Source: Jiella endophytica (lineage in GTDB: Bacteria > Pseudomonadota > Alphaproteobacteria > Rhizobiales > Rhizobiaceae). From it: 64,000 bases of DNA. The notes beneath the pieces are model-generated. The model was given only the letters and a program-made list of their open reading frames with translations, searched no databases and was not told where the DNA came from. Shown in pieces: positions 1 to 11,198 of the stretch. The translations under genes and the position numbers were made by a program. How positions within the stretch are numbered: the first letter of the stretch is position 1; every line of letters begins with the position of its first letter. The stretch lies in assembly GCF_004519335.1 (NCBI RefSeq), contig NZ_SOZD01000001.1, forward strand, positions 1-64,000. The letters are read 5' to 3'.

Positions 1-902
<902 letters not shown>

Positions 903-914
903 GAAACGCGTCTT

Positions 915-958
915 CGGCCGGCGCGCCGGGGCCCCTTGCGGGCCGCAAGCGCCGGCCG
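915..958 (+). terminator. Hairpin between tuf and rpsJ, possible terminator or attenuator
   Basis: Perfect 10-base arms (915-924 and 949-958) flank a 24-base loop that can itself form a 5-base stem (930-934 with 940-944). It starts 12 bases after the tuf stop. Only TTT follows, so it is a weak intrinsic terminator and could equally be an attenuator or an mRNA-processing stem ahead of the S10 operon. Confidence 0.4.
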
Positions 959-1084
959 TTTCGTCCCTTCCTTGAAGGGGCGGGCGGGAGAAGCTTCCCG
1001 CGCTCGATTTGGCTGATGAGAAGAATGACAAGCGCTCGGAAAAGGGCTGGCTTGCCGGTCGCTTCCGACAGAGGACAATAGAAC

Positions 1085-1393
1085 ATGAACGGCCAGAATA
1101 TCCGCATCCGTCTGAAGGCGTTCGACCACCGGGTCCTCGACGCTTCGACGCGCGAGATCGTCTCGACGGCCAAGCGCACGGGCGCGAATGTGCGCGGACC
1201 GATCCCGCTGCCGACGCGCATCGAGAAGTTCACCGTCAACCGCTCGCCGCACATCGACAAGAAGTCGCGCGAGCAGTTCGAAATGCGCACCCACAAGCGG
1301 CTTCTCGACATTGTCGATCCGACGCCGCAGACGGTCGATGCGCTGATGAAGCTCGACCTCGCCGCCGGCGTCGACGTCGAGATCAAGCTCTGA
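1085..1393 (+). CDS. rpsJ: 30S ribosomal protein S10
   Basis: First gene of the ribosomal operon. The 102-residue product has the normal S10 length and the conserved start [15 protein letters not shown], with the [14 protein letters not shown] and [13 protein letters not shown] segments. S10 also serves as NusE in antitermination. An AGAGG-type ribosome site lies about ten bases before the ATG. The 182-base spacer from tuf suggests its own promoter or leader; rplC follows after 26 bases. Confidence 0.98.
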   Translation: MNGQNIRIRLKAFDHRVLDASTREIVSTAKRTGANVRGPIPLPTRIEKFTVNRSPHIDKKSREQFEMRTHKRLLDIVDPTPQTVDALMKLDLAAGVDVEIKL

Positions 1394-1419
1394 TCAGAGC
1401 ACGGGAAGGATAACGCCCC

Positions 1420-2145
1420 ATGCGTTCAGGTGTGATTGCACAGAAGGTCGGCATGACCCGCGTCTACAACGACGCCGGCGAGCATGTTCCGGTCACCGTC
1501 CTGAAGGTCGAAAACCTTCAGGTCGTCGCCCAGCGGACCCGCGAGAAGAACGGCTACACCGCCGTTCAGCTCGGCGCCGGTCTCGCCAAGGTGAAGAATA
1601 CGTCGAAGGCCATGCGCGGCGTGTTCGCCCAGGCCTCCGTCGAGCCCAAGCGCAAGCTCGTCGAGTTCCGCGTCTCGGAAGACAACATGATCGACATCGG
1701 TGCCGAGATCACCGCCGATCATTTCGTCCCCGGCCAGATCGTCGACGTGACCGGGACCTCGATCGGCAAGGGCTTTGCCGGTGCGATGAAGCGGCACAAT
1801 TTCGGCGGCCTGCGGGCCACCCACGGCGTGTCCGTGTCGCACCGTTCGCACGGTTCGACCGGTCAGCGCCAGGATCCCGGCAAGGTCTTCAAGAACAAGA
1901 AGATGGCCGGCCACATGGGCCAGGTTCGGGTGACCACCCAGAACCTCGAGATCGTTCGCACCGACCCCGAGAAGGGCCTGATCCTCGTTCGCGGCGCCGT
2001 GCCGGGTTCGAAGGGCGGCTGGATCGAGGTCCGCGACGCGGTGAAGGCTTCGCTGCCGGACAACGCGCCGAAGCCGGCTGCGCTGCGCCAGGCTGCGAAC
2101 GATGCGGCTCCGGCCGAAGCGAGCGAAGCCGAGGGGGCTGAGTAA
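1420..2145 (+). CDS. rplC: 50S ribosomal protein L3
   Basis: Binds 23S rRNA near the peptidyl-transferase centre and is needed early in 50S assembly. The 241-residue product starts [18 protein letters not shown] and carries the conserved FGGLRATHG and [17 protein letters not shown] segments. It is about 30 residues longer than E. coli L3, through an Ala/Glu/Pro-rich acidic tail common in this order. Its stop codon shares one base with the rplD start (TAATG), so the two are coupled. Confidence 0.98.
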   Translation: MRSGVIAQKVGMTRVYNDAGEHVPVTVLKVENLQVVAQRTREKNGYTAVQLGAGLAKVKNTSKAMRGVFAQASVEPKRKLVEFRVSEDNMIDIGAEITADHFVPGQIVDVTGTSIGKGFAGAMKRHNFGGLRATHGVSVSHRSHGSTGQRQDPGKVFKNKKMAGHMGQVRVTTQNLEIVRTDPEKGLILVRGAVPGSKGGWIEVRDAVKASLPDNAPKPAALRQAANDAAPAEASEAEGAE

Positions 2146-2765
2146 TGGACATCACGATCAAGAGCCTCGACGGCAAGGATGCCGGCAAGGTGACGCTGGC
2201 GGACGAGATCTTCGGTCTCGACCCGCGCGAGGACATCCTGCAGCGGATGGTTCGCTGGCAGCTCGCCAAGCGTCAGCAGGGCACGCACCAGTCGCTCGGC
2301 CGCGCCGAGATCGCCCGCACCGGCGCCAAGCTGTACCGGCAGAAGGGCACCGGCCGGGCCCGTCACGGCTCGGCGCGCGCGCCGCAGTTCCGCGGCGGCG
2401 GCAAGGCCCATGGCCCGGTCTCGCGTGACCACTCGCACGAGCTTCCGAAGAAGTTCCGGGCGCTGGCGCTGAAGCATGCCTTGTCGGCCAAGGCGAAGTC
2501 CGGCGGCATCGTCGTCGTCGACGAGCTGAAGGCGGCCGACGCCAAGACCAAGGCGACGGTGAAGCGTTTTGCCGATCTCGGTCTTGCCAATGCGCTGATC
2601 ATCGGCGGCTCTGAGCTCGACGAGAACTTCTCGCGCTCGGCCCGCAACATTCCGCACATCGACGTCCTGCCGGTGCAGGGCATCAATGTTTACGACATCC
2701 TGCGCCGGCAGACGCTGGTCCTGTCGAAGGCCGCAGTCGAGGCTCTCGAGGAGCGGTTCAAATGA
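2145..2765 (+). CDS. rplD: 50S ribosomal protein L4
   Basis: 23S rRNA-binding protein of the exit-tunnel wall. The 206-residue product has the basic loop [19 protein letters not shown] followed by [10 protein letters not shown], the part that reaches into the tunnel. L4 represses the S10 operon in enterobacteria; no equivalent leader can be recognised here. It overlaps rplC by one base and rplW by four (ATGA), so translation of all three is coupled. Confidence 0.98.
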   Translation: MDITIKSLDGKDAGKVTLADEIFGLDPREDILQRMVRWQLAKRQQGTHQSLGRAEIARTGAKLYRQKGTGRARHGSARAPQFRGGGKAHGPVSRDHSHELPKKFRALALKHALSAKAKSGGIVVVDELKAADAKTKATVKRFADLGLANALIIGGSELDENFSRSARNIPHIDVLPVQGINVYDILRRQTLVLSKAAVEALEERFK

Positions 2766-3055
2766 TCGATCTGCGCCATTACGACGTGATCACCTCGCCG
2801 GTGATCACCGAGAAGTCGACGCTTCTTTCGGAAGCGAACCAGGTGGTCTTCAACGTGCCGGGCACGGCGACCAAGCCGCAGATCAAGGCGGCGGTCGAGA
2901 GCCTCTTCGGCGTCAAGGTCACCGCCGTGAACACCCTCGTCCGCAAGGGCAAGGTCAAGCGCTTCAAGGGCCGGATCGGCCGTCAGAGCGACCAGAAGAA
3001 AGCCGTCGTGACCCTGGCCGAGGGCCAGTCGATCGACGTCTCGACCGGACTCTGA
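2762..3055 (+). CDS. rplW: 50S ribosomal protein L23
   Basis: Exit-tunnel rim protein and docking site for trigger factor and SRP. At 97 residues it has normal length, with the conserved start region [13 protein letters not shown], the [16 protein letters not shown] helix and a [15 protein letters not shown] loop. It overlaps rplD by four bases and is followed by rplB after 22 bases with a GGAGGA ribosome site. Confidence 0.98.
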   Translation: MIDLRHYDVITSPVITEKSTLLSEANQVVFNVPGTATKPQIKAAVESLFGVKVTAVNTLVRKGKVKRFKGRIGRQSDQKKAVVTLAEGQSIDVSTGL

Positions 3056-3077
3056 GCGGGACCGGAGGAATAGGCAG

Positions 3078-3914
3078 ATGGCACTGAAGAATTTCAAGCC
3101 GAACACGCCGAGCCAGCGCCAGCTGGTCATCGTCGACCGTTCGGGCCTGCACAAGGGCAAGCCGGTCAAGCACCTGACCGAGGGTCTGTCCCAGAAGGGC
3201 GGGCGCAACAACACCGGCCGCGTTACCGCCCGCTATCAGGGCGGCGGCCACAAGCGGACCTATCGCGTCGTCGACTTCAAGCGTCGCAAGCTGGATGTCG
3301 CGGGCACGGTGGAGCGGCTCGAATACGATCCGAACCGCACCGCCTTCATCGCGCTGATCCGCTATGAGGACGGCGAGCTCGCCTACATCCTGGCGCCGCA
3401 GCGTCTCGCCGCCGGCGACACGGTGATCGCCGGCCTGTCGGGCGTCGACGTGAAGCCGGGCAACGCGATGCCGCTTTCGGCGATCCCGGTCGGCACCATC
3501 ATCCACAATGTGGAGATGAAGCCGGAGAAGGGTGGCCAGATCGCACGCTCCGCCGGGGCCTACGCACAGCTCGTCGGCCGCGACCAGGGCATGGCGATCC
3601 TGCGCCTCAACTCGGGCGAGCAGCGTCTCGTGCCGTCGTCGTGTTTCGCGACGGTCGGTGCCGTGTCGAACCCCGATCACGGCAACATCAATCTCGGCAA
3701 GGCCGGCCGGACGCGCTGGCTCGGCAAGCGGCCGCATGTTCGCGGCGTCGCGATGAACCCGGTCGACCATCCGCACGGCGGTGGTGAAGGCCGCACCTCG
3801 GGCGGCCGCCATCCGGTCACCCCGTGGGGCAAGCCGACCAAGGGCAAGCGCACGCGCCAGAACAAGTCGACCGACAAGTTCATCATGCGCTCGCGCCATC
3901 AGCGCAAGAAGTAA
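3078..3914 (+). CDS. rplB: 50S ribosomal protein L2
   Basis: Conserved 23S rRNA-binding protein needed for subunit association and peptidyl transfer. The 278-residue product shows the L2 hallmarks [14 protein letters not shown] in the N-terminal domain and the [13 protein letters not shown] segment, whose histidine lies near the active centre, with a basic tail ending RSRHQRKK. It follows rplW and precedes rpsS by 12 bases in the normal order. Confidence 0.99.
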   Translation: MALKNFKPNTPSQRQLVIVDRSGLHKGKPVKHLTEGLSQKGGRNNTGRVTARYQGGGHKRTYRVVDFKRRKLDVAGTVERLEYDPNRTAFIALIRYEDGELAYILAPQRLAAGDTVIAGLSGVDVKPGNAMPLSAIPVGTIIHNVEMKPEKGGQIARSAGAYAQLVGRDQGMAILRLNSGEQRLVPSSCFATVGAVSNPDHGNINLGKAGRTRWLGKRPHVRGVAMNPVDHPHGGGEGRTSGGRHPVTPWGKPTKGKRTRQNKSTDKFIMRSRHQRKK

Positions 3915-3926
3915 GGGAAACTTTCA

Positions 3927-4205
3927 ATGGCACGTTCTGTCTGGAAGGGCCCGTTCGTCGATGGCTTTCTTCTCAAGAAGGCCGACAAGGCCCGTTCGAG
4001 CGGTCGCAACGACGTCATCAAGATCTGGACCCGGCGGTCGACCATCCTGCCGCAGTTCGTCGGTCTGACCTTCGGCGTCTACAACGGCTCCAAGCACATT
4101 CCGGTCTCGGTCAACGAGGACATGATCGGACACAAGTTCGGCGAGTTCGCACCGACCCGCACCTATTACGGCCACGGCGCCGACAAGAAGGCGAAGAGGA
4201 AGTAA
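3927..4205 (+). CDS. rpsS: 30S ribosomal protein S19
   Basis: Protein of the 30S head near the decoding A site. The 92-residue product starts [19 protein letters not shown] and contains [13 protein letters not shown] and the [21 protein letters not shown] tail region typical of the family. It sits between rplB and rplV with gaps of 12 and 3 bases. Confidence 0.98.
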   Translation: MARSVWKGPFVDGFLLKKADKARSSGRNDVIKIWTRRSTILPQFVGLTFGVYNGSKHIPVSVNEDMIGHKFGEFAPTRTYYGHGADKKAKRK

Positions 4206-4208
4206 ACC

Positions 4209-4598
4209 ATGGGCAAGGCGAAAGCCGAGCGTCGGCTTGCGGATAACGAGGCGAAGGCGGTTGCCCGCTCGATCCGCGTCAGCCCGCAGAAACTCAATCT
4301 CGTGGCTCAGCTGATCCGCGGCAAGAAGGTCGACCGGGCTCTCGCCGATCTGACCTTCTCGCGCAAGCGGATCGCCGAGACGGTCAAGAAGACGCTGGAA
4401 AGCGCCATCGCGAACGCCGAGAACAACCACGACCTCGACGTCGACGCCCTCGTCGTCGCCGAGGCCTATGTCGGCAAGTCGATCACCATGAAGCGCTTCC
4501 ACGCCCGCGGCCGCGGCCGCGCGAGCCGTGTCGAGAAGCCCTTCGCGCATCTGACGATCGTCGTGCGCGAGGTCGAGGAAATCGAGGAGGCCGCATAA
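4209..4598 (+). CDS. rplV: 50S ribosomal protein L22
   Basis: Exit-tunnel protein. The 129-residue product has the core [27 protein letters not shown] and the long beta-hairpin region [18 protein letters not shown] that lines the tunnel and is a common site of macrolide-resistance mutations in other bacteria. No unusual insertion is seen in that loop. The stop is one base from the rpsC start. Confidence 0.98.
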   Translation: MGKAKAERRLADNEAKAVARSIRVSPQKLNLVAQLIRGKKVDRALADLTFSRKRIAETVKKTLESAIANAENNHDLDVDALVVAEAYVGKSITMKRFHARGRGRASRVEKPFAHLTIVVREVEEIEEAA

Positions 4599-4599
4599 G

Positions 4600-5307
<708 letters not shown>

Positions 5308-5335
5308 GCGCCCATAAGAATTCGGAGTTGGATGG

Positions 5336-5749
5336 ATGCTGCAGCCAAAGCGTACGAAGTACCGGAAAGCGTTCAAGGGACGCATTCACGGTACCGCCAA
5401 GGGTGGAACGGCTCTCAATTTCGGCGCCTATGGCCTGAAGGCCGTGGAGCCGGAGCGGGTCACCGCCCGCCAGATCGAGGCGGCCCGCCGCGCGATCACC
5501 CGTCAGATGAAGCGTCAGGGCCGGGTGTGGATCCGGATCTTCCCGGATCTTCCGGTGACGTCGAAGCCGACGGAAGTCCGCATGGGTAAGGGCAAGGGCT
5601 CGGTCGACTATTGGGCGGCCCGGGTTCACCCCGGCCGCGTGATGTTCGAGATCGACGGCGTGCCCGAGGATATCGCCCGTGAGGCGCTGCGGCTCGGTGC
5701 CGCCAAGCTTCCGGTGCGCACGCGCTTCATTCAGCGCATCGCGGAATAA
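5336..5749 (+). CDS. rplP: 50S ribosomal protein L16
   Basis: Contacts the A-site tRNA elbow and is essential for late 50S assembly. The 137-residue product starts [19 protein letters not shown] and contains [22 protein letters not shown] and the [11 protein letters not shown] loop, close to the site hydroxylated in some bacteria. The start chosen is the family start; an out-of-frame ATG four bases upstream is ignored. Confidence 0.98.
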   Translation: MLQPKRTKYRKAFKGRIHGTAKGGTALNFGAYGLKAVEPERVTARQIEAARRAITRQMKRQGRVWIRIFPDLPVTSKPTEVRMGKGKGSVDYWAARVHPGRVMFEIDGVPEDIAREALRLGAAKLPVRTRFIQRIAE

Positions 5750-5761
5750 GGAGAGTTTGAC

Positions 5762-5962
5762 GTGAAAGCTTCCGACGTCAGATCGATGACCCAGGACGAA
5801 CTCACCGACGAGCTCGCCAAGCTGAAGAAAGAGCAGTTCAACCTGCGTTTCCAGCGGGCCACGGGTCAACTCGAGAACACTGCGCGCGTGCGCCAGGTCC
5901 GTCGCGACATCGCCCGGATCAAGACGATCGCACGCGCCAAGGCGGACACCGCCAAGGCCTAA
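5762..5962 (+). CDS. rpmC: 50S ribosomal protein L29 (GTG start)
   Basis: Small helical protein beside the exit tunnel. The 66-residue product reads [21 protein letters not shown] from a GTG start, preceded by GGAGAG seven bases upstream; no in-frame ATG is better placed. The length and the [28 protein letters not shown] segment are typical. It lies between rplP and rpsQ. Confidence 0.97.
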   Translation: MKASDVRSMTQDELTDELAKLKKEQFNLRFQRATGQLENTARVRQVRRDIARIKTIARAKADTAKA

Positions 5963-5973
5963 AGGACCAGAAT

Positions 5974-6228
5974 ATGCCGAAACGCATCCTGCAGGGGACG
6001 GTGGTCTCCGACAAGAACGACAAGACGGTGGTGGTGCTGGTGGAACGCCGTTTCGCCCATCCGCTCCTGAAGAAGACCGTGCGCCGGTCGAAGAAGTACA
6101 AGGCGCACGACGAGAGCAACGCGCACAAGGTCGGCGACATCGTCTCGATCGAGGAGTCGCGGCCGATCTCGAAGGACAAGAGCTGGATCGTCGTTTCCAG
6201 CGCGTCGACGACGCAAGCAGCAAGTTGA
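5974..6228 (+). CDS. rpsQ: 30S ribosomal protein S17
   Basis: Primary 16S rRNA-binding OB-fold protein. The 84-residue product starts [21 protein letters not shown], with the [19 protein letters not shown] and [19 protein letters not shown] segments. The stop is followed by a 65-base spacer before rplN, wider than most gaps in the operon. Confidence 0.98.
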   Translation: MPKRILQGTVVSDKNDKTVVVLVERRFAHPLLKKTVRRSKKYKAHDESNAHKVGDIVSIEESRPISKDKSWIVVSSASTTQAAS

Positions 6229-6293
6229 ACGAATGCGCCGGCCCGCCCAGACATGGGACGCGTCCGGCGGCAAGCTTTTGAAGGCGGTCTGAC

Positions 6294-6662
6294 ATGATTC
6301 AGATGCAAACAAACCTCGACGTCGCCGACAATTCTGGCGCCCGTCGTGTCATGTGCATCAAGGTGCTGGGCGGCTCGAAGCGGAAATACGCCTCGGTCGG
6401 CGACGTCATCGTCGTGTCCGTCAAGGAGGCGATCCCGCGCGGCCGTGTGAAGAAGGGCGACGTGATGAAGGCCGTGGTGGTTCGTACCGCCAAGGACATC
6501 CGCCGCGCCGACGGTTCGGTGATCCGCTTCGACAAGAACGCTGCGGTTCTCATCGACAACAAGAAAGAGCCGATCGGCACGCGTATCTTCGGCCCGGTTC
6601 CCCGCGAGCTTCGCGGCAAGAACCACATGAAGATCGTGTCGCTCGCCCCCGAAGTTCTTTAA
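6294..6662 (+). CDS. rplN: 50S ribosomal protein L14
   Basis: Forms intersubunit bridges and contacts silencing factor RsfS in other bacteria. The 122-residue product starts [22 protein letters not shown] and ends [16 protein letters not shown]-like (here [16 protein letters not shown]), exactly the family length. rplX starts 14 bases later. Confidence 0.98.
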   Translation: MIQMQTNLDVADNSGARRVMCIKVLGGSKRKYASVGDVIVVSVKEAIPRGRVKKGDVMKAVVVRTAKDIRRADGSVIRFDKNAAVLIDNKKEPIGTRIFGPVPRELRGKNHMKIVSLAPEVL

Positions 6663-6676
6663 GAGGAGAGCGGACG

Positions 6677-6991
6677 ATGCAGAAGATCCGCAAAGGCGAC
6701 ACCGTCGTCGTGCTCGCCGGCAAGGACAAGGGCCGGTCGGGTGAAGTCATCAAGATGATGCCGAAGGACGATCGCGCTTTGGTGCGCGGCGTCAACATGG
6801 TCAAGCGCCATCAGCGCCAGACCGCTTCGCAGGAAGCCGGCATCATCACCAAGGAAGCACCGATTCACCTGTCGAACCTGGCGGTCGCCGACCCGAAGGA
6901 CGGCAAGGCGACCCGGATCGGCTTCAAGACTCTCGAGGACGGCACCAAGGTGCGCGTCGCCAAGCGTTCGGGGGAAGAGATCAATGGCTGA
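6677..6991 (+). CDS. rplX: 50S ribosomal protein L24
   Basis: Assembly-initiator protein with a KOW motif. The 104-residue product starts [20 protein letters not shown], the KOW segment, and contains [11 protein letters not shown]. The ATG is preceded by AGAGGAGAG. The open frame extends far upstream, but family alignment and the ribosome site fix the start here. It overlaps rplE by eight bases. Confidence 0.97.
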   Translation: MQKIRKGDTVVVLAGKDKGRSGEVIKMMPKDDRALVRGVNMVKRHQRQTASQEAGIITKEAPIHLSNLAVADPKDGKATRIGFKTLEDGTKVRVAKRSGEEING

Positions 6992-7547
6992 AGCCGCCAC
7001 CTACGAGCCTCGCCTCAAGCGCGTCTATCGCGAGGACATCCGCAAGGCCCTGCAGGACCAGTTCTCCTACGAGAACGGCATGCAGGTTCCGCGCCTCGAC
7101 AAGATCGTCATCAACATGGGCGTCGGTGAAGCCACCGGCGACTCCAAGAAGCCTTCGGTCGCCGCCGAGGACCTCGCCAGGATCGCCGGTCAGAAGCCGG
7201 TGATCACCCGCGCCGGCAAGTCGATCGCCGGTTTCAAGGTCCGCGAGGGCATGCCGATCGGCTGCAAGGTGACGCTGCGCCGCGAGAAGATGTACGAGTT
7301 CCTGGATCGGCTGATCCAGATCGCTCTGCCACGCGTGCGAGACTTCCGGGGCCTCAACCCCAAGAGCTTTGACGGCCGTGGCAACTTCGCCATGGGCATC
7401 AAGGAGCACATCGTGTTCCCCGAGATCAACTACGACAAGGTTGATCAGATGTGGGGCATGGACATCATCGTTTGTACGACGGCCAAGTCGGACGAGGAAG
7501 CGCGCGCCCTTCTCAAGGCGTTCAACTTCCCCTTCCGAGCCAACTGA
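6984..7547 (+). CDS. rplE: 50S ribosomal protein L5
   Basis: 5S rRNA-binding protein of the central protuberance. The 187-residue product has [17 protein letters not shown], the [24 protein letters not shown]-type region and the [17 protein letters not shown] segment, with the normal length for the class. It overlaps rplX by eight bases, implying coupled translation. Confidence 0.98.
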   Translation: MAEAATYEPRLKRVYREDIRKALQDQFSYENGMQVPRLDKIVINMGVGEATGDSKKPSVAAEDLARIAGQKPVITRAGKSIAGFKVREGMPIGCKVTLRREKMYEFLDRLIQIALPRVRDFRGLNPKSFDGRGNFAMGIKEHIVFPEINYDKVDQMWGMDIIVCTTAKSDEEARALLKAFNFPFRAN

Positions 7548-7581
7548 CGCTAGTAACGGCAGACGAGCAAAGGACGACAAA

Positions 7582-7887
7582 ATGGCCAAGAAGGGCATGA
7601 TCGAACAGAACAAGCACCGCCAGAAGATGGTGGCGAAATTCGCCGCCAAGCGGGCTGCTCTGAAGGCGATCACCAAGAATGCCGACGCTTCCATGGAGGA
7701 GCGTTTCAAGGCGCAGTTGCAGCTCGCCGAGCTGCCGCGCAACGGTTCGAAGGTCCGCATCCGCAATCGCTGCGAAGTGACCGGTCGGCCGCGCGCCTAT
7801 TATCGCAAGCTCAAGATGAGCCGTATCGCACTCCGGGAACTCGGCAACAACGGCCAGATCCCCGGCATCGTCAAGTCGAGCTGGTAA
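7582..7887 (+). CDS. rpsN: 30S ribosomal protein S14 (long, zinc-free form)
   Basis: Late-assembling 30S head protein. The 101-residue product starts [17 protein letters not shown] and ends [11 protein letters not shown], with [18 protein letters not shown]. It lacks the paired CxxC zinc ligands of the short S14 type, as expected for the C-minus form usual in proteobacteria. The start is set by the family N-terminus and a nearby AAAGGACG site; the frame is open further upstream. Confidence 0.97.
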   Translation: MAKKGMIEQNKHRQKMVAKFAAKRAALKAITKNADASMEERFKAQLQLAELPRNGSKVRIRNRCEVTGRPRAYYRKLKMSRIALRELGNNGQIPGIVKSSW

Positions 7888-7899
7888 GGAGGCTTCGTC

Positions 7900-8298
7900 A
7901 TGTCTTTGTCTGATCCGCTTGGCGACATGCTGACGCGCATCCGCAACGCGGTCCTGCGCAACAAGTCCTCGGTCTCGACCCCGGCCTCGAAGCTGCGCGG
8001 CCGTGTTCTCGACGTCCTCAAGGACGAGGGATACATCCGCGGCTACACCCAGACCGAATTCGAAAACGGCAAGTCCGAATTCGAGATCGAGCTGAAGTAC
8101 CACGAGGGCCAGCCGGTGATCCGCGAGATCGGCCGCGTCTCCAAGCCCGGCCGCCGCGTCTACGTTTCGGCGAGGACGATCCCGCAGGTCGCCAACGGCC
8201 TCGGCATTTCGGTTCTGTCGACGCCGAAGGGCGTGATGGCCGATCACGCCGCGCGCGAACAGAACGTCGGCGGCGAGATTCTCTGCCGGGTCTTCTGA
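7900..8298 (+). CDS. rpsH: 30S ribosomal protein S8
   Basis: 16S rRNA-binding protein and, in enterobacteria, the translational repressor of the spc operon. The 132-residue product starts with the [15 protein letters not shown] signature, has the [10 protein letters not shown] loop and ends [22 protein letters not shown]-like. A 143-base spacer with a strong hairpin separates it from rplF. Confidence 0.98.
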   Translation: MSLSDPLGDMLTRIRNAVLRNKSSVSTPASKLRGRVLDVLKDEGYIRGYTQTEFENGKSEFEIELKYHEGQPVIREIGRVSKPGRRVYVSARTIPQVANGLGISVLSTPKGVMADHAAREQNVGGEILCRVF

Positions 8299-8320
8299 CG
8301 CGGCGAAAATCGTGCCATAG

Positions 8321-8362
8321 GACGGGCGCTCGCGAACCCTGAAGGTTCGCCGGTCGCCCGTC
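8321..8362 (+). promoter_or_regulatory. Strong two-part hairpin inside the spc operon
   Basis: Outer arms 8321-8328 and 8355-8362 (8 of 8 paired) enclose inner arms 8332-8338 and 8344-8350 (7 of 7 paired) with a 5-base loop. GGCATTTT follows. It lies 23 bases after the rpsH stop and 79 before rplF. It could be an attenuator, a processing site, a protein-binding structure, or a partial terminator; since the genes downstream are essential it cannot terminate fully. Confidence 0.55.
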
Positions 8363-8441
8363 GGCATTTTGAGCAACGCATGGTATGTCGCCTCTCAAAG
8401 GGCAGATGGCAGCCGTGCACGAAACGGACAGGGTTTCGAAG

Positions 8442-8975
8442 ATGTCCCGTATTGGAAAGAAGCCGGTGGCCATTCCCGATGGCGTCACCGCCTCGGTGGA
8501 CGGCCAGACCGTCAAGGCCAAGGGCCCGAAGGGCGAGCTTGCCTTCGTCGTCAATGACGAAGTGCTGGTGAAGATGGAAGACGGGGCGGTCAAGGTCGAC
8601 CCGCGCGATCAGTCGAAGGTTGCCCGCTCCAAGTGGGGCATGTCCCGCACGATGATCGAGAACATCTTCGCCGGCGTGAAGACCGGTTTCGAGAAGAAGC
8701 TCGAGATCAACGGCGTCGGCTATCGTGCCGCCATGCAGGGCAAGAACCTGCAGCTGTCGCTCGGCTTTTCCCACGAGGTCGTCTACCAGACGCCCGAGGG
8801 CATCTCGATCGCCGTGCCGAAGCCGACCGAGATCGTCGTGACCGGCATCGACAAGCAGCGCGTCGGCCAGGTCGCCGCGGAGATCCGCGAGTATCGCGGA
8901 CCCGAGCCCTACAAGGGCAAGGGCGTGAAGTACGCGGCCGAGAAGATCGTCCGCAAGGAAGGCAAGAAGAAGTAA
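8442..8975 (+). CDS. rplF: 50S ribosomal protein L6
   Basis: Two-domain protein near the GTPase-associated centre. The 177-residue product starts [17 protein letters not shown]; the in-frame ATG 57 bases upstream is rejected because the family begins at MSRIGKKP. The C-terminal [19 protein letters not shown] and [14 protein letters not shown] segments are diagnostic. rplR follows after 9 bases. Confidence 0.97.
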   Translation: MSRIGKKPVAIPDGVTASVDGQTVKAKGPKGELAFVVNDEVLVKMEDGAVKVDPRDQSKVARSKWGMSRTMIENIFAGVKTGFEKKLEINGVGYRAAMQGKNLQLSLGFSHEVVYQTPEGISIAVPKPTEIVVTGIDKQRVGQVAAEIREYRGPEPYKGKGVKYAAEKIVRKEGKKK

Positions 8976-8984
8976 GGTCCCGTC

Positions 8985-9347
8985 ATGGCTACTCCTAAGG
9001 AATCGCTGCGGCGCCGTGCTTCGCGGATCCGCCGCTCGCTCAAGAAGGTCGCGAACGGCCGCCCGCGTCTGTCGGTGCACCGCTCGTCGAAGAACATCTA
9101 CGCCCAGGTCATCGACGACGAGGCGGGCCGCACGCTGGCCTCCGCCTCGACGCTCGAGCCGACCCTGCGCAAGGATCTGAAGACCGGCGCCGATGTGGCC
9201 GCGGCCACCGCCGTCGGCAAGCTCGTCGCCGAACGTGCCAAGGAAGCCGGCGTCACCGACGTGGTTTTCGATCGCGGCGCCTTCATCTATCACGGCCGGG
9301 TCAAGGCCTTGGCCGATTCGGCCCGCGAGGCCGGCCTGAACTTCTGA
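8985..9347 (+). CDS. rplR: 50S ribosomal protein L18
   Basis: 5S rRNA-binding protein working with L5 and L25. The 120-residue product has [20 protein letters not shown] and the conserved end [20 protein letters not shown]. The following 106-base spacer to rpsE contains a short 5-base-stem hairpin (9369-9384) of unknown meaning. Confidence 0.98.
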   Translation: MATPKESLRRRASRIRRSLKKVANGRPRLSVHRSSKNIYAQVIDDEAGRTLASASTLEPTLRKDLKTGADVAAATAVGKLVAERAKEAGVTDVVFDRGAFIYHGRVKALADSAREAGLNF

Positions 9348-9453
9348 TCGGGCAGGACGACATTCCGACGGCGTGAGAGCGCCGCCGTTTCGCCCGGCCG
9401 CCACGATACGGCCGTTCCCATGGACGCCTCCGGAAAAGAACAAGGACTAGGAT

Positions 9454-10038
9454 ATGGCGCCTCGTAACGATCGCAATGATCGCCGTGACGATCACGACGA
9501 CGGTTTCGTCGACAAGCTCGTCCACATCAACCGCGTCGCGAAAGTCGTGAAGGGCGGCCGCCGCTTCGGCTTCGCCGCTCTCGTCGTCGTCGGCGACCTC
9601 AAGGGCCGCGTCGGCTTCGGCCACGGCAAGGCCCGCGAAGTGCCCGAGGCGATCCGCAAGGCGACGGAAGCTGCCAAGCGCGACCTGATCTTCGTGCCGC
9701 TGCGCGACGGCCGCACGCTGCACCACGACGTCTCCGGCCGCCACGGCGCCGGCAAGGTCATCCTGCGCACCGCCGAGGCCGGTACCGGCATCATCGCCGG
9801 CGGCCCGATGCGCGCCGTCTTCGAGGCGGTCGGCATGCATGACGTCGTCGCCAAGTCGCTCGGCTCGTCGAACCCCTACAACATGGTTCGCGCCACCTTC
9901 GACGGGCTGAAGAACGCCACCCATCCGAAGGACGTGGCTGCCCGTCGCGGCATCAAGTATTCGACGCTGCAGGCCCGTCGCCAGCACACCCACGGCGCGG
10001 CATCCGCCGGCGCCGATGAAGCCGCCGCGGCGGAATGA
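9454..10038 (+). CDS. rpsE: 30S ribosomal protein S5
   Basis: Protein of the mRNA entry pore, involved in decoding fidelity. The 194-residue product has the [20 protein letters not shown] start of the double-stranded RNA-binding domain and the [18 protein letters not shown] and [15 protein letters not shown] segments. The first 15 residues are an Asp/Arg/Asn-rich extension, and the C-terminus is Ala-rich, both common in the order. Confidence 0.98.
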   Translation: MAPRNDRNDRRDDHDDGFVDKLVHINRVAKVVKGGRRFGFAALVVVGDLKGRVGFGHGKAREVPEAIRKATEAAKRDLIFVPLRDGRTLHHDVSGRHGAGKVILRTAEAGTGIIAGGPMRAVFEAVGMHDVVAKSLGSSNPYNMVRATFDGLKNATHPKDVAARRGIKYSTLQARRQHTHGAASAGADEAAAAE

Positions 10039-10078
10039 TCTGGCCGGCCTTCGTGCCATCGTTTGAAGGAGCCTGAGC

Positions 10079-10282
10079 ATGGCCAAGAACACTCCCGCCG
10101 GCAAGACGGTGACCGTCGAGCAGATCGGCAGCCCGATCCGCCGTCCGAGGGATCAGCGTCAGACGCTGGTCGGCCTCGGCCTCAACAAGATGAATCGTCG
10201 CCGCACCCTGGAGGACACTCCCGCGGTGCGCGGCATGATCGCCAAGGTCCAGCACCTCGTTCGCGTCGTCGACGAGGCCTGA
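10079..10282 (+). CDS. rpmD: 50S ribosomal protein L30
   Basis: Small 50S protein between S5 and L15 genes. The 67-residue product contains [21 protein letters not shown] and the [19 protein letters not shown] motif typical of L30. An AAGGAG site stands about six bases before the ATG. It is slightly longer than the 59-residue E. coli protein through a short N-terminal extension. Confidence 0.97.
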   Translation: MAKNTPAGKTVTVEQIGSPIRRPRDQRQTLVGLGLNKMNRRRTLEDTPAVRGMIAKVQHLVRVVDEA

Positions 10283-10388
10283 GCTTTCGCCGTCGCGGTC
10301 AAGCGCCTGACGCGGACCGCTCAACCCTTTTGCCAGGTCGCCCGCGTGGGGCCCTTAGCGGCTCCCGGCGCGGCCAAGGAGAAAAGAC

Positions 10389-10877
10389 ATGAAACTCAAC
10401 GAGCTTTCCGATCTGGACGGCGCCACCCACTCGCGCAAGCGGGTGGGCCGCGGCATCGGTTCGGGCAAGGGCAAGACCGGCGGGCGCGGCGTCAAGGGCC
10501 AGAAGTCCCGGTCGGGCGTTGCCGTCAACGCCTTCGAGGGCGGTCAGATGCCGCTCTACCGGCGCCTGCCGAAGCGCGGCTTCGTCAACATCTTCGCCAA
10601 GAAGTTCAACACCGTCTCGGTTGGGCGCCTGCAGCAGGCGATCGACGCCGGCAAGCTGGACGCCTCGGCGCCGGTCGACGTGGCCGCGTTGGTCGCTGCC
10701 GGCGTTGTCCGTCGCCCGAAGGACGGCGTTCGCCTCCTCGGCGATGGCGAGTTGACCGCCAAGCTCACCCTCACTGTCGCCGGCGCTTCAAAGTCAGCGG
10801 TCGAGAAGGTCGAGAAGGCTGGCGGTTCGGTGACCGCCACGGTCGTCCGGAAGTCGGAAGAGACCGCCGAGGCTTGA
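10389..10877 (+). CDS. rplO: 50S ribosomal protein L15
   Basis: Late assembly 50S protein. The 162-residue product has the glycine-rich [22 protein letters not shown] region, [17 protein letters not shown], and a C-terminal globular part. AAGGAG precedes the ATG. A 321-base gap separates it from secY, the widest in the operon. Confidence 0.97.
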   Translation: MKLNELSDLDGATHSRKRVGRGIGSGKGKTGGRGVKGQKSRSGVAVNAFEGGQMPLYRRLPKRGFVNIFAKKFNTVSVGRLQQAIDAGKLDASAPVDVAALVAAGVVRRPKDGVRLLGDGELTAKLTLTVAGASKSAVEKVEKAGGSVTATVVRKSEETAEA

Positions 10878-11198
10878 GGCTTCGGGACGTCGTGAACGGA
10901 TAGGGCCGGTTCGGCCCTCCCGTTGATCACGCCTTCGACATGATCGGAGCGGGCCGGTGATCGGCCCTGAACGCCTGCCGCTCCGAGACGGCGGTGGCCA
11001 ACCCATGGCCGCCGCAAAACAGGGCAGGGCCCCCGCTGAACGCGCCGTTCCCGTCAGGGAGGAATTGGGCGCTTGCGTGGCAAAGCTCTCCCGACTATCT
11101 GACGGGTCTCGGCAAAGGGTCCGTCTCAAGCCCGAGTCCGGTCGGGCGCCTGATGCGCTTCTCGGCCGAATGCGGGACAACCCGGGGAGCTCCTCGTC
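10878..11198 (+). other. 321-base spacer between rplO and secY
   Basis: No convincing gene. A perfect 7-base-stem hairpin (10902-10908 with 10912-10918, loop GTT) stands 24 bases after the rplO stop without a T-run. An open frame at 10957-11235 runs into the secY start in another frame and resembles no protein. The gap is long enough for a promoter for secY-adk, but no clear -35/-10 pair was recognised. Confidence 0.6.
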
